64,000 bases of DNA from Lineolata rhizophorae. Taxonomy: Eukaryota > Ascomycota > Dothideomycetes > Lineolatales > Lineolataceae. Within the stretch, counting starts at the first letter, position 1. Every line of letters begins with the position of its first letter. Below, in pieces: positions 1 through 11,142 of the stretch. The DNA lies in assembly GCA_010093515.1 (NCBI GenBank), contig MU001683.1, positions 636,751 to 700,750 of the forward strand, read 5' to 3'. Both the position numbers and the translations under genes were made by a program. The notes beneath the pieces were generated by a model that was given only the letters and a program-made list of their open reading frames with translations, was not told the origin of the DNA and ran no database searches.

Positions 1-340
1 AGAGTTTGAAACACAAAATAAAAGATTAAATAGTCAACTTGAGGCTCTTAAGCCTCAACAGCCACGAAAGAAAGTTCGTGTTAATCCAAATCAACGATTT
101 GCAGATATAGATACAATCATGGTTGCTGTACAGGCCTCACAACTTCTTGAGGCACAACGGGATGCCGACGCTGAGGAACGGGCAGCAGAAAGAGTAGCAG
201 CTGAAACAGCAGCTCAAACACTTCAGTCTATGTGTACAGAGTGGCAATTGTAACTACGTTGAGAGAATAAACACGATTTTTCATGAGGATGGGTGGTTTC
301 GGGTCAGTGAGTTGGAACCCCGGGTGACTCGGAACCCGGT
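1..340 (+). mobile_element. 3' end of a pogo/Fot1-type DNA transposon (transposase C-terminus plus subterminal repeats)
   Basis: An open frame enters from the window edge at base 2 and ends with TAA at 251-253, giving 83 residues. It is rich in Gln, Ala and Glu, with a PRKKVRV basic patch, then FADIDTI and a coiled-coil-like Ala/Glu tail. This matches the C-terminal tails of fungal Fot1/pogo (DDE_1) transposases, where a basic motif and an F-x-x-I-E/D segment follow the catalytic domain. The catalytic domain lies outside the window. Downstream, GTGAGTTGGAACCC (307-320) and GTGACTCGGAACCC (324-337) form a 17-bp-period direct repeat, as expected of subterminal transposase-binding sites. The exact element end and TA target duplication cannot be fixed. 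It could also be a host coiled-coil protein tail. Confidence 0.55.
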
Positions 341-779
341 CAGCTAGCTTATGAGCCTGTCAAAACTAGACTCTGCAAGCACTCTCATGCGTTCGCAAAT
401 CAGCCCCCGCTTAGGACGCCCCGCTCTGCCCTCCGAGTGCCTCGGCCTGCGGCGTGCCTAGACCTCAAGGCGACTCACTGGCCCCCAGGTAAGCGGAGCT
501 TCACCCTGCCGTCGCGGCGAAGTCTCCGCTTCTCACTCCCAAGACGAAGGCGGCGTAGCGACATTAGCTTAAAGTCCCTTCAGGCCTGCCATCCTTCGAA
601 ACTGTGACACACCTCTACTCCGCCAACTCAGACCACTAGGTATCGTCGGACGAAACGGCGCTTCGGCAGGGCGTAAGGAATCAAGGATATAAGCTGCTGC
701 CAGGTCCAGCCGCCGTACGGAGTACTTCCTCGCCCGCGCTCAACAAAGGCGTCCAGTGGGGAGCGGCTGGCATTACGCA
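341..779. other. intergenic leader of the epoxide hydrolase gene
   Basis: About 440 bp without a supported gene. It is moderately GC-rich and holds the presumed promoter of the gene starting at 780. No TATA box or known operator stands out. Confidence 0.5.
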
Positions 780-3608
780 ATGGCCGCCAAGCCCGTCGAC
801 CCGCTCACTTCGCGCGATCCGCGCATAACGCATGGCCGGGCGACGCTCCACGATCGCAACTATCGTACGTTACTATTTTCCTCCCGCGTCCATTTCCGAC
901 TTGAACCCGGATCCAGAAGCAGGCTTTCCCGCTTGCCTTCAGTTGGCGTCCTGCCTATCTACGCGCCCGCTCGACTTCTTTTTCTTTTCTTTTCTTGTCG
1001 CTGTCTCCCGTTCGGCATCGAGATGCTCGTGGGCTGCGCACATAGCTTGGCCTCCGCATCCAACATCGTATCGTGTTGGTGTGGTTGTTCACGCTGAGCC
1101 GCGCTTTGCCGCTGCCGTCACGGCCGTGGGGGAAGCTGGGGAGCAAGTCAAGGCGGGAGACTGCATGCGCCCAACGCGCCCGGTTCATTTGGCGTCGCTT
1201 TTTCCTGGCCGTGCCCTCGCGTTCATTCGACGCCCTGCTTCTGCGCCGCGAAGGCCAGTTGGCTACAAGCGGCCAAAACGGCCGGCAAGCCCGGTCCACC
1301 AAGGTGCTCCGGCGTAGCGCGTCTCCGCGACCGGATTCACGGCGACTTCCCCACCACGCCGCGCGCGCCCACCCGCAAGCACCTGCCCCTCCCGTTCACC
1401 CCACGCCCCCTCGACATTATTTCTGCTCGCTGCCATGCAGTCTCCCACGCTGCAACGCGCTGTGCAATGATGACGGGGCGGGCCATTGGGCGGGCCGCAA
1501 CCGTCGGGAGCGTGGGTCAAGATGTGGCGTCAATCCTTTCTAGAATCTCACACGTGCGCGCCTCGCGTTGCATAGCTAGCGGGGTGGGAGGGCGCTGTCC
1601 AGGAGCATAAATGACTGGAGGGAGATAGACTGAGAAGGTGCAGGGCACGCTGCTTTGCTGACAACTGTTTTATCTCATGGCGCAGACTACCTTCTCGGCC
1701 TTCCCAAAGGCGGGGATTACAGCCATACGATCTTCCTCGTACGTACTTGTATTTCAAAGCGCTTTCTCGGCCGCCAGTCGCGAAGACCAAAATGAATAAC
1801 GTCTTACATTTGCTTCACCTATCTCCGGCCCTGCGTCTCCCGCTTCTTGCCAGCCCGCTTGCGAGCCGCCTTTGAACTCTAGACTCGGACAGCTGAGCGA
1901 TTGGAGTGCTGACTCCTTCATCCCGCGCCGCAGATCCATGGCTTCCCCGATCTGTCAATGGGCTGGCGGTGCCAGATCCCGATGCTCGTCGACATGGGGC
2001 TCCGCGTCGTTGCCCCCGACATGATGGGCTATGGCGGCACGGTATGTAACAGTACTCGCAGAAGCAGCGGATCTGCATGTAGAATCAAATGATTCTAGGC
2101 CTGATGCCGCGCGTCGTTTGCCCTTCAACCATCTCGGCATCGGTCATGAAAACGAGACTTCTCCGATGCAATGTGCAGCCTGTTCAAACAAGGTATTGGT
2201 GCTAACCGCGGATTCCGCGCCACCCGCCTTAGGATGCTCCTCGAGTACCCCCCGAGTCAATGCACCTATATGGTTTCAAGCGCGCGGCCGACGACATAGC
2301 CGAACTAGCTTGCCAGCTTGGAGAAAGCCAGATAGTGCTAGGGGGCCACGATTGGTATGGAAGCAAGCTCGAATTGCCACAACGGCCTCAACAAGACCAA
2401 CGAAAAAGAAATCAACCTGACCCGCTGACTGGGATTCCCCGCACTGCAGGGGCGGAATGATCGTGTGGCGAACTGCACAGTGGTCAGTGATTTCTAGTTT
2501 AATCTGGGTCTTGCTTCCTTTCTTTCGCCAAGAAGCGCACTGCCACCCTCCAGGCGTTCCTGTACAATCACACCATTTGGAGCTCTTCATAGGATCTTAC
2601 TGATAGGATCCTCCATGCTTCCGATCGGCCTATAGGCATCCGGAGCTCGTAACGCACATCATCAACCTCACGCCTTATGCGGGCCCTGGCAAGGACTTCG
2701 TGTCTCTCGAGCAGCTGGCTAAAGGCCCGCTTCCTCTACTCGGATACCAGCTCCAATTCGCCGGACCCGAAGTTGAGGGACGCGCCCAGACACGTAGCCA
2801 AATCAAAGCGTTTCTGAACGGCTTGTTTGGAGGCCGGGGTCCAAATGGTGAGGCGGGTATATCGGCTCAGAAGGGGATCTTGTTCGACAATTTGCCGAAG
2901 CTGGGGATAGCGAGACCGTGGGGCGACGAGGTGAGTGTTATGCTTCCTGTGGCTAGCTGTAAGCCGTGTCCACCTCTGGCGGAGCCAGGCATTTCTCGCT
3001 ACCCGGGTGCTAAACTTTACTGAAACGCGGCCGGAGTGGCAAAATGTGACTGCCACTAATTGATGCTCAAGATGGTCGAATATTACGCGGACCAATATGC
3101 CCGTAACGGGTTGCACGGCCCTCGTGAGGCTCCCCTTCGTTCAAATTTGACTTGGGTTGGTAGCTTTATTTCCGCTTGCTGACTCTCCTGACAGTAAATT
3201 GGTACCGCACCAGACGGGCGAACTATGAGGATGAGTTGCAGTGAGTGCTCACTCCAAACATTTCTTTGCAAAACTCGATATAGTCCCAAATTCCAATATC
3301 TGGAATGGCCATACCCGGTCGGTATGGGTGGTACGACGATCTGATGATCGCATAGACTGACTGAAGTATCACGTTACAGACTAAGGAAGCATACGATCGA
3401 GGTCCCGACGTTGTTTATACAGGCAACTTGTGATCCCATACTCCGACCGTGGATGTCAAAGAATTTAGAGAGGCATGTGACGAACGTGGTACGGGCCCAG
3501 GTAGATGCGACGCATTGGATTCTAATCGAAAAGCCCGACGAAGTCAACAAGATAGTTCACCAATGGCTGGTAAAGAATGGCCTTGGACGAGCTCATTCCA
3601 ACTTGTAG
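780..3608 (+). CDS. soluble epoxide hydrolase (alpha/beta-hydrolase fold), nine exons
   Basis: Hydrolyses epoxides to vicinal diols. Exons: 780-864, 1686-1738, 1934-2041, 2233-2354, 2450-2482, 2636-2930, 3072-3123, 3195-3240, 3380-3608; they join in frame to 340 aa, a normal family length. Visible motifs are the oxyanion-hole HGFPD (about residues 48-52), nucleophile GHDWGG (Asp122, split by the intron after 2354), lid tyrosine in LNWYRT (Tyr253), charge-relay acid in CDPIL (Asp283) and the catalytic histidine in THW (His310). Every family motif is present, so the gene looks functional despite the interrupted frames. Introns are 821, 195, 191, 95, 153, 141, 71 and 139 nt, long for a filamentous fungus, especially the first. 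An in-frame ATG at 756 would add eight residues; 780 is preferred because AAKPVDP-type starts align better. Role could be detoxification or secondary metabolism; no pathway partner is evident. Confidence 0.88.
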
Positions 3609-6431
3609 AGAAGTTGTTACGTCTCATCCCAAATTTCCCGTAGAAAGAAGACATGAAATGTGAGAAATTTCCTAGCGGAAAGTGCTGAGCGCAGGCAGAA
3701 ATTGCTTAAGTTTCGGCACATGCGCATTTGGAAAATGGTCCGATATCGGACGATCTCGTTGCGATCAAGTGAAATTCGGCAAGCGCAAGACAAAGGTGCA
3801 GTTCGTTGAATTGAAATAAAGCATGCGGGGCCGGGCCACGCGCAATTGGTAAATTTGGTAGGGTGCTTTCAGCGGCCTGTAAGCTGGCAGTCGGGGATCT
3901 CTTGGTGGTTGCTGCGCTTGGGAAATAAACTTCCTTCGACGGGGGGGCCATGGGTTTCGCTCACCGCGCATTTAGAGCGTTGACAGGGCCCTCGCGCGGT
4001 CGCAGAGGTACCCAGTACCGAAATATTTCAACGAACGTGAAACTAACTGCAAGGCCGTCCACCTGTCAAACGCCTAGAAGCCATGGATACTGATAAGAAT
4101 GACCTGTTTCAGCCGGAGGTGATCTCGGTTGCAGCCGCATATACCTGGAACAGAAGCGCCCCAGTGCTTGGGGTGGATGCACGCGCTGATAGAAGGGTGC
4201 AGGCGAGACCTACCGAGCGTGTTGCTCACGAAGGTATGTGACGCACAAGGCACTTTGAACGCGAAGATCGTGGGAAACTCTTGTCCGGGATCATGGGTCC
4301 ACGCTAGCATGCAGCTGGGCCCAGCTAGAGCTGCCAGATGCTCAGATTGGTATTCACTCGGTGGGGCTGTATGCAGGATGCAGCAAGCGCCAGCCAAGAC
4401 GAACATCCAGCAGCCTTTGGACGAGGGGTGGTCAACGTTCGTCCTACTACCGGCCATGTGGGCGAGCAACTTGGCCGGCGGCAGTCAGCCGAACTATGTA
4501 TGGGACGGGAAAGGCGCCGAAGCGAGAATCCGCAGACCCGGGCAGACAATCGAGTGACGGAGAGCGCGACAGGCGGCTGGCGCATTGACGATAAATCAGC
4601 GAGCGCATTGGCGGAACATAGCCGGTGCGTTGGCGGGGCAGCAGGTGCCTCGGTGCAGTCGTTCGACCGTAGTGGTGAGTTGCGTGGGCACAAGGAAGTA
4701 GGGGGCTCGGTACGGGTAGGCTGGCGATGGTGGTTCTTGCAAGGCGCAACGTCCGGAAGACCGGATTACTCGGCTGGCTTGTCGGTTGCTCTGGCATCTG
4801 TCTTCTTCTTGGATGGCAGTTCGTAATACCCGGTTGAGTTGCCCGCGGCGAACCGGACGAGGATGCGGACGCGAAAGCTCCGTGCGTACCTTACAGCCAG
4901 CAAAACGGCAGCTCGCGCAAACGTGCACCAAGGTCCAACAACGGAAATGCGACTAGCTATCCCCCGCCGCTTCCGGCTCAAGTCGCGCGCACATCGCTGG
5001 TGGATTCCCCGATGACGGCGGCGCGAGACGGACGCTGACGGCATTACCGTGTACACCGCTCGCAAGTCGTCGGCGGCTGCGGCACGACCCGGCCAGTTGG
5101 ATGACCACTGCGCGACCTGCAGAGACGACTGGCTCTGGCATCGGCCTATGCTGCTGGGCCTGAAGATGGCCGGCAATATAAGCTGCTGCTGCGAGCGCTG
5201 CTTATCAGTGAGGCCGGGTCCTTTTAGTAATTTGCATTGCCAGAATCGAGTGGGTCTGAGCACGTTTTTCTGGAAAAGCGGAAGGGTTGGAGGTGCAGCA
5301 TGGCCCAGGGGAGATGCTCGGACCTCGACGGCGCGCCGGAGCCATGCCAAGCCTACTGCACATTGGATGCGCACACCCAGGGCTCGCGGCACCGACGGGC
5401 CTTCTCTGCTATAGCCCCGCCGGAATGGCCGCCCGATGTGGCGCCGTCCTTTGGTGGATCAATCCGCCCGCTGCCCCAACGAGAGCTCGCGGCGGGCCAT
5501 CGCCGACGGCGAGGCAGATTGTTGAGCCAGCGAGAAGGAAGCGGTAGTGCGCTGGGCGGACATCGGGCCAGGCTCAGCGACTATGATAAGCTAGAGAGCG
5601 CAGGCCGCGAGGTGGGCCGGCAGCTGCTCGAGTACCGTCGATGATGCAGCGTCGTCTCCGGCACTGGGGACGGAGGCCTGGGCAAACCGAAGCGTCGGGT
5701 CCGAGCAATCTCCAGGGCATTCACGACTGAGCCTATGAGCGCTGCCGCTAGGAGCATCCAGAGCGCGAACGCGGCCACTCTAGCCTATTACACCTGCCAG
5801 ATGGCGCACCACCCGCGCACGCAAGGCGTTCTGGTGGCGTGCAATGCCATTCTCGACCGGCGCCGCTAGCCGTCGGATCCTATACAGGCTGAAGCCGCAA
5901 GTTAAGGGCCCAGGCAGGGGCCTGGGCAGGGACCCGTCTTCCTCACAGACCTCTCCAAGCCACATGCCTTATCGCTCGTTTCATAGTGCCGTTGATAGTC
6001 CATCGGGACGTCTGCGAGAGCTTTGCCAAACCCTGTTCCATCGCGCTCTCGGCTTGTTGATCCGGCCTTGGTGAGATGATATTCCATGGGGCAATTCTGG
6101 AATCTAGCCGCATCGACGATAGTCGCAACGGTAAAAAGCAAAGGCTCCGCGACGTTGCCTCCCTGGATGCATGTTGCAGCACGGCTTGATTCGCCCCTCT
6201 GCAATGACGTGGAAGCTTCGACGCCCTTAAGCCATTTCGCTATCGTCCCCCGGTGTGCAGAAGCTGTACCGAATGGGACCAGCATATGCCCGGGCTGATC
6301 AAAGAGACCATTCCCTCCCGTATATGTATCTGTCTCGAGTCCGCCGTGGGGTGTGGGCTCAACCCTCAACCATTTTCTTGACACGAAGAAGCTTGCTCCT
6401 AGTGCCACTGTAGACTGCCCAAACGGAAAAA
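3609..6431. other. 2.8-kb stretch with no confident gene
   Basis: Many overlapping open frames occur on both strands, as expected in GC-rich DNA, but none shows a recognisable domain or consistent splice structure. A start at 4083 opens a short frame (MDTDKNDLFQPEV...) that reaches a GTATGT donor-like site at about 4233, and a frame at about 5700-5869 reads coding-like (FTTEPMSAAARS). I cannot join or identify either. It may hold a decayed gene and the promoter of the downstream dehydrogenase. Confidence 0.4.
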
Positions 6432-7855
6432 ATGGCTCCAAGTGCCATCAATGCCATCTACAACGGACCGACCCTGGCGCGGCACTATTCCAAGGCGGCC
6501 ACAATCCAGGCGTCTGTGCTGTATGGTCCACGGGACCTGCGTCTCGTATGCTTTTTCCATACCCCAACCCTTTTCACACCATCCCACCTGTTCGTGGGGG
6601 TTTATTGGTCATGCCAGCCAGTCACACGTTTGTGCAATCCTGCTGATGCGCCTTTCAGGAAACAAAAACCATTCCGGAACCAGCGCCCAATGAACTCCAG
6701 ATCCTGATAAAGCGGACCGGCGTTTGCGGAAGCGACGTTTCCTATTACAAAAAGCACCGCAACGGCGACCTCCTTGTTCGGGAGCCGCTGTGCCTCGGGC
6801 ACGAGTCAGCGGGCGTCGTCGTCGCAATTGGGGACGGAGTTGCCAACTTCCAGATCGGTGATCGAGTTGCTCTCGAAGTCGGTGTGCCATGCGAGAGTTG
6901 CCGGTCATGTCTCCGAGGCCGATACAACCTTTGCCCTAAGATGAGGTTCCGAAGTAGCGCCAAATCTGTGCCACATTTCCAGGGCACCCTGCAGGAGAGG
7001 ATCAATCACCCTGCGAAGTGGTGCCACAAGTAAGCTTAATTCAACCTCATGCTTAGAGCGGGACGCTGACGCGGCACAAGGATTCCTGCCCACGTATCAT
7101 GGGAGGCGGCCGCTCTCTTGGAGCCATTGTCCGTCGCAATACATGCAACCGAAAGGGCAACAGTGAAGCCCGGCGACTCGGTCCTTGTCTTTGGTGCTGG
7201 CACCGTAGGCCTGCTCGCCGCTGCAATGGCTAGGCAGTGCGGGGCCACCAATGTCCTTATCGCGGACATTGACGCCGGCCGTGTTGACTATGCGGTTCGA
7301 CACGGCTTTGCCACGAAGAAATATATTTCTTCTTGTCCAAGACACCATACTGACATGGCCGGAATGCTCAGCATTGCGAAGGACTTGGCTGACGATGTTA
7401 TCGCCGTCGCTTGCGATGACGAGGATGAGTTCGATGTTGAAGGTGTCGACGTGACCTTTGACTGCACTGGGAAGGAAATATGCATGCAAGCCGGGTTATA
7501 TGTAAGTCTACCTTAGAGTTAGTTGCTCAAGTGCCAATGTTAGAAATACTCACGGTGTTTGTAGGCAACAAGGCCGGGTGGTCAATTGATCATGGTCGGC
7601 ATGGGAACGCCCGTGCAGACTCTCCCGATGTCGGCTTCGCATCTGAAGGAGGTTGACATCATCGGCATTTTCCGATACTGTAACACTTACCAAAGAGGCA
7701 TCAAGCTGCTATCGTCAGGGCTGCTCCCAAGCCTCGACAACATGGTCACGCATCGTGTCAAGGGACTCGCTGCAGCCAAAGAAGCGTTTGAATTGGCTGG
7801 TAAGACTGTCGACGAGCACGGCAATCTCGTGCTAAAAGTCGTCGTGGAGAACTGA
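6432..7855 (+). CDS. zinc-dependent medium-chain polyol (sorbitol/xylitol-type) dehydrogenase
   Basis: Oxidises a polyol or secondary alcohol with NAD(P)+, probably cytosolic. Exons 6432-6545, 6659-7029, 7081-7501 and 7565-7855 give 398 aa; introns are 113, 51 and 63 nt. The GroES-like half shows catalytic zinc ligands Cys61 (GVCGSD) and His86-Glu87 (GHES). The structural zinc site has four cysteines at 116, 119, 122 and 130 (CESCRSC then NLC). The Rossmann half has GAGTVG near residue 203, followed by an acidic strand end (ADID), which favours NAD+. The second intron uses a CAAG acceptor and restores the conserved stretch before LLEPLSV. The N-terminal leader is about 25 residues longer than most sorbitol dehydrogenases. 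The exact substrate (sorbitol, xylitol, arabinitol) cannot be told from motifs alone. Confidence 0.88.
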
Positions 7856-8577
7856 TGGCGCCTTTGGCCACCCTGGACATCTTTTGTACGCTGTTTAATC
7901 TCTCTATCGTGCAGGCTAACCCGGCTTTGCCGGCAAGCATGGGGCAGTCGCACGATTTTGTGTTTCTTATTCACTAATGTCTTGTAGTCGTGATATGACT
8001 GGCTATAGAGAGGATAGATTTCGGATGAGGGCCATCTCGGTTTCGGACTGCTCGAATTGTTACTAGGCAACGGGTGTCAGCGGGGTTAGGCTTCACACGT
8101 CAGACAGCCTGGGACAAATAATTGAAGTAGCAACTGAACAGCGAACTTAGAACAGCCAGCGATAGCCCTTGGTGTAGCGTTCACAATGGATGATGAAGCT
8201 TTGCTGACCCCTAGATGAAGAAGTTGAAAAAGCTACGAGCCAGCAGTTTGCGCGACGCGCCACGCCACGCGTGTTGCCCCGCGGTGCACGTGATACCAGA
8301 TATGCAAACGATGCAAAATAATACCCCAGCTTCCCACTCGTCAGTGCTTCCTCGCACAGCGCTTACCCAGCTCGCACCTTGCCACCCACCGGGCTCTCTA
8401 CCACGCGTGCACCAGCGCAACCGACGTCTTTGCACGCACGCCAACAACCGCACGAGGCTCTGAAACCCACCTGTGCAGCTTCCGAACATCAACTCTCAAG
8501 TTTCTACTACAAGGCTACAGCTGCGCTGGACGCCCCTTTCAGCACTTACCTCTGCCGGCCACGCCGGCCTAGACGCC
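7856..8577. other. intergenic region between polyol dehydrogenase and CSN6
   Basis: About 720 bp, no supported gene. Contains the 3' end of the dehydrogenase transcript and the promoter and leader of CSN6. Confidence 0.6.
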
Positions 8578-10105
8578 ATGGACGACGAAACGGCGAACCG
8601 GCTAATCTCCAACAGCGGTGCATCTGAGTCGAGCCCGCTCGTGCAACTTCACCCACTAGTTTTGCTCACGATATCAGACAGTATTACGCGACGCACGCTT
8701 AGGGGGCAGGAGGAGCCGATCGTCGGCGCCATTCTTGGACAACAAAACGGTCGTGATGTCACGATGGAAGTTGCATTTGAGTGCAAGCTCAGTACGAGCA
8801 ATAAGGGTGAAAAGCTGTTAAATCACGAATGGTTCAACAACCGTCTCGATCAATGTAGGCTGCACCAATGGCATTGCTCCATCACTCTCAGACTAACTAT
8901 GCATAGTTAAAACTGTCCACCAGTCTCCCACCCTCGACCTTGTTGGCTGGTTTACCCTTGGTCCGCCCTCGGGCCCTCAACCCTACCACCTTCCGTTACA
9001 TGAGACTCTCCAGGCAGCCTACTCTGAGACGGCACTACTCCTCCTGTTCCATCCCACCAATGTGCTAGAAGGCACTGCTATTGGAGGAAACCTGCCGCTG
9101 ACCATATATGAGAGCTTGCGGGAATCCACCACCGGAGGCGTACCAAATTCAAGTGAAATGGAGGTCGAGGGACCGGGCGGGAAACCTCTCGATAAGCAGC
9201 TGCGATTTCGAGAGTTGCAGTATTCAGTCGAAACAGGTGAAGCGGAGATGATTGGAATGGACTTCGTTGCACGAGGTGGGGCCAATGCCGCTGCGGTCAC
9301 TAGCTCTCCAGAACCGGTGAGCGCAAAGGGCAAAGCCGAGGCAGAAGAGCCGCCCCCCGCCTGGGAAGATGAAGGTGCACCAAGTAACGTCTTGAGTGCC
9401 GAAGACGAAGAACGTATGAAAACTCTGCTCTCTCTTTGCGTACATTGAATGTCCGAATGCCTATTTCAATACCAAACAATACTAACTATACATTTAGTTC
9501 TCGCAACGCTCACTGCCAAATATAATGCTATCAAGATGCTTTCACGCCGACTATCCCTAATTCGAGCATATCTCTCAGGTCTCCCGCCATCCTACATTAC
9601 TGATTCCTCGCTTCCTATCAACTCCAATCCCCCTGCACCTCAGCAACTCCCCAACCCTTCGGATCCTTCTAGCACACCTAATTATGAGATCTTACGGTCT
9701 ATTTCGGCCCTCCTCGCCCGTCTACCACTCCTAATACCACCAACACCATCTCCCGCCAACGCATTGAACTCAGCTGCACCGATGTCTGCCTTCCATCTCG
9801 AAGCGCTCGAGCAGCGCTCTGATGTCGCTCTCACCAACCTACTTAACTCAATGACATCTTCGATCGCGGCCGCCAAGGATCTCGGGCGCCGCCATGCAGT
9901 CACTGAAGTTATTCGCCAGGCCGCAATGCGCAAACAAGGTGCGCCCGGTTCAAATCTGCCAATGGGATTAGGCAGGGGTCAAGAGGTTCCCGCGGGCCTA
10001 GGCGGGCTGGGCGGCTTTAACAGGTCTCACGTGGTCCCTTCAGCCTTCAACGGGGGTTCTGGTATGGATCCAACGTCGTTATCTGCGCCTAAGTTTGAAG
10101 GCTGA
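8578..10105 (+). CDS. csn6: COP9 signalosome subunit 6 (CSN6/CsnF), MPN-minus domain
   Basis: Scaffold MPN subunit of the COP9 signalosome, the complex that removes Nedd8 from cullins. Exons 8578-8854, 8907-9413 and 9498-10105 give 463 aa; introns are 52 and 84 nt. The MPN domain starts near residue 20 (VQLHPLVLLTISD) and includes PIVGAILGQQNGRDV and AFECKL, typical of CSN6. The zinc-binding JAMM residues are absent, as expected for this inactive subunit. The second exon ends at GAAGAAC before GTATGA; the alternative donor at 9440 would break frame, whereas this one restores the EELLATLTAKYNAIKML helix. The C-terminal third is Pro/Ser-rich, then Gly-rich, and is longer than in animals, which is common in filamentous fungi. 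Confidence 0.9.
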
Positions 10106-11142
10106 AGGGAAATCTCGCCTGCGCGTCGAAGGAGTCGAAAAGCAAGCCGATGCAAGCTTTGGAAATGGCGAGTTGACAGATTATCCAAGACGCAGTGAGG
10201 AACGTAAAGCTTGAGAGCGAAGTATACTCGAACTGCCAAGAACTGCGGATCAAACTGAGCTTTCAGTACGCCCTGGGTCTGGCTTAACAGGAAGCACCCA
10301 GATAGAAATGAAAATAGAATTTCCAACCATTTTACGCTCTTCATTGTGGTGTGTTCTGTGTGGGGCCAAAGTAACCTCATGAAACGAACGAGCGGCTTAT
10401 GAATCTAATGCACGGACCGTCGTCTTGCGAAATCAAGCAACAAATGCAATTACCAAGGAACATTACTAAAAGCGGTTATTCCGTCATGGGTAAGCTCTTT
10501 ATACTTTGAAGAATTCCAAGACGAATTCGGCAAGTACCAGGCATCTTACGCTATATCTTTGTAGCTGAATAATGCCTCTTGGCATTGGTTCAACGTTACA
10601 TGAGGCTCCCGTCTACTAGGACAACAAGAGCTGGGCAACATTATTACTGCCCGCATTTGCTTTATGGCTTGACGCGCCCGTAAGCAAAATTTCTTTCTTG
10701 GTCACCAATCACACGTGGCGGGCCGAGCATCGGAGAAAAAGCGCAGCGATTTTCGCGACGCGAAGATGCACAGTAATAGGTGCATGTAGTTAGTTCGTCC
10801 TGCACTTCTTATCATGGACTAGAAATTTGGTCCGGCGTTATAGTGGTCAATGTCATGACGAGACGAGAGAAAGAACGGTGAATGCAATGGAACCTAAACC
10901 AACCTCTGTCGGCGAAAGTAATTTTGTTCCGTCAGCAACTCTTCATGATATCAGTATAAGGAGACGTGTAGTCGGCTAGTGTTTCCCAAAATGGCTTGCG
11001 ATGGTTAGTAGACCTACGAGTATATAAGCCTCTTCAATAACTTGGGCAAATGAAGGGCTTCCATGATTCCAACGCTCTTTCTCAATTATCTTGCCCAGAA
11101 ATCATCATTTCTTGAGCCGAAACAATTCTCTGGTTGGACACA
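10106..11142. other. intergenic region
   Basis: About 1 kb, no gene supported. Contains the CSN6 3' end and the promoter of the MDR reductase. The stretch 10400-11050 is relatively AT-rich. Confidence 0.6.

Noticed and set aside
2276-2460. Epoxide hydrolase as a pseudogene
   Set aside because: The broken frames are explained by GT-AG introns; all nine exons join to a full 340-residue protein with every catalytic residue.
5902-6441. 179-residue minus-strand frame upstream of the polyol dehydrogenase
   Set aside because: Lies in that gene's promoter and overlaps its first codons; no recognised motif.
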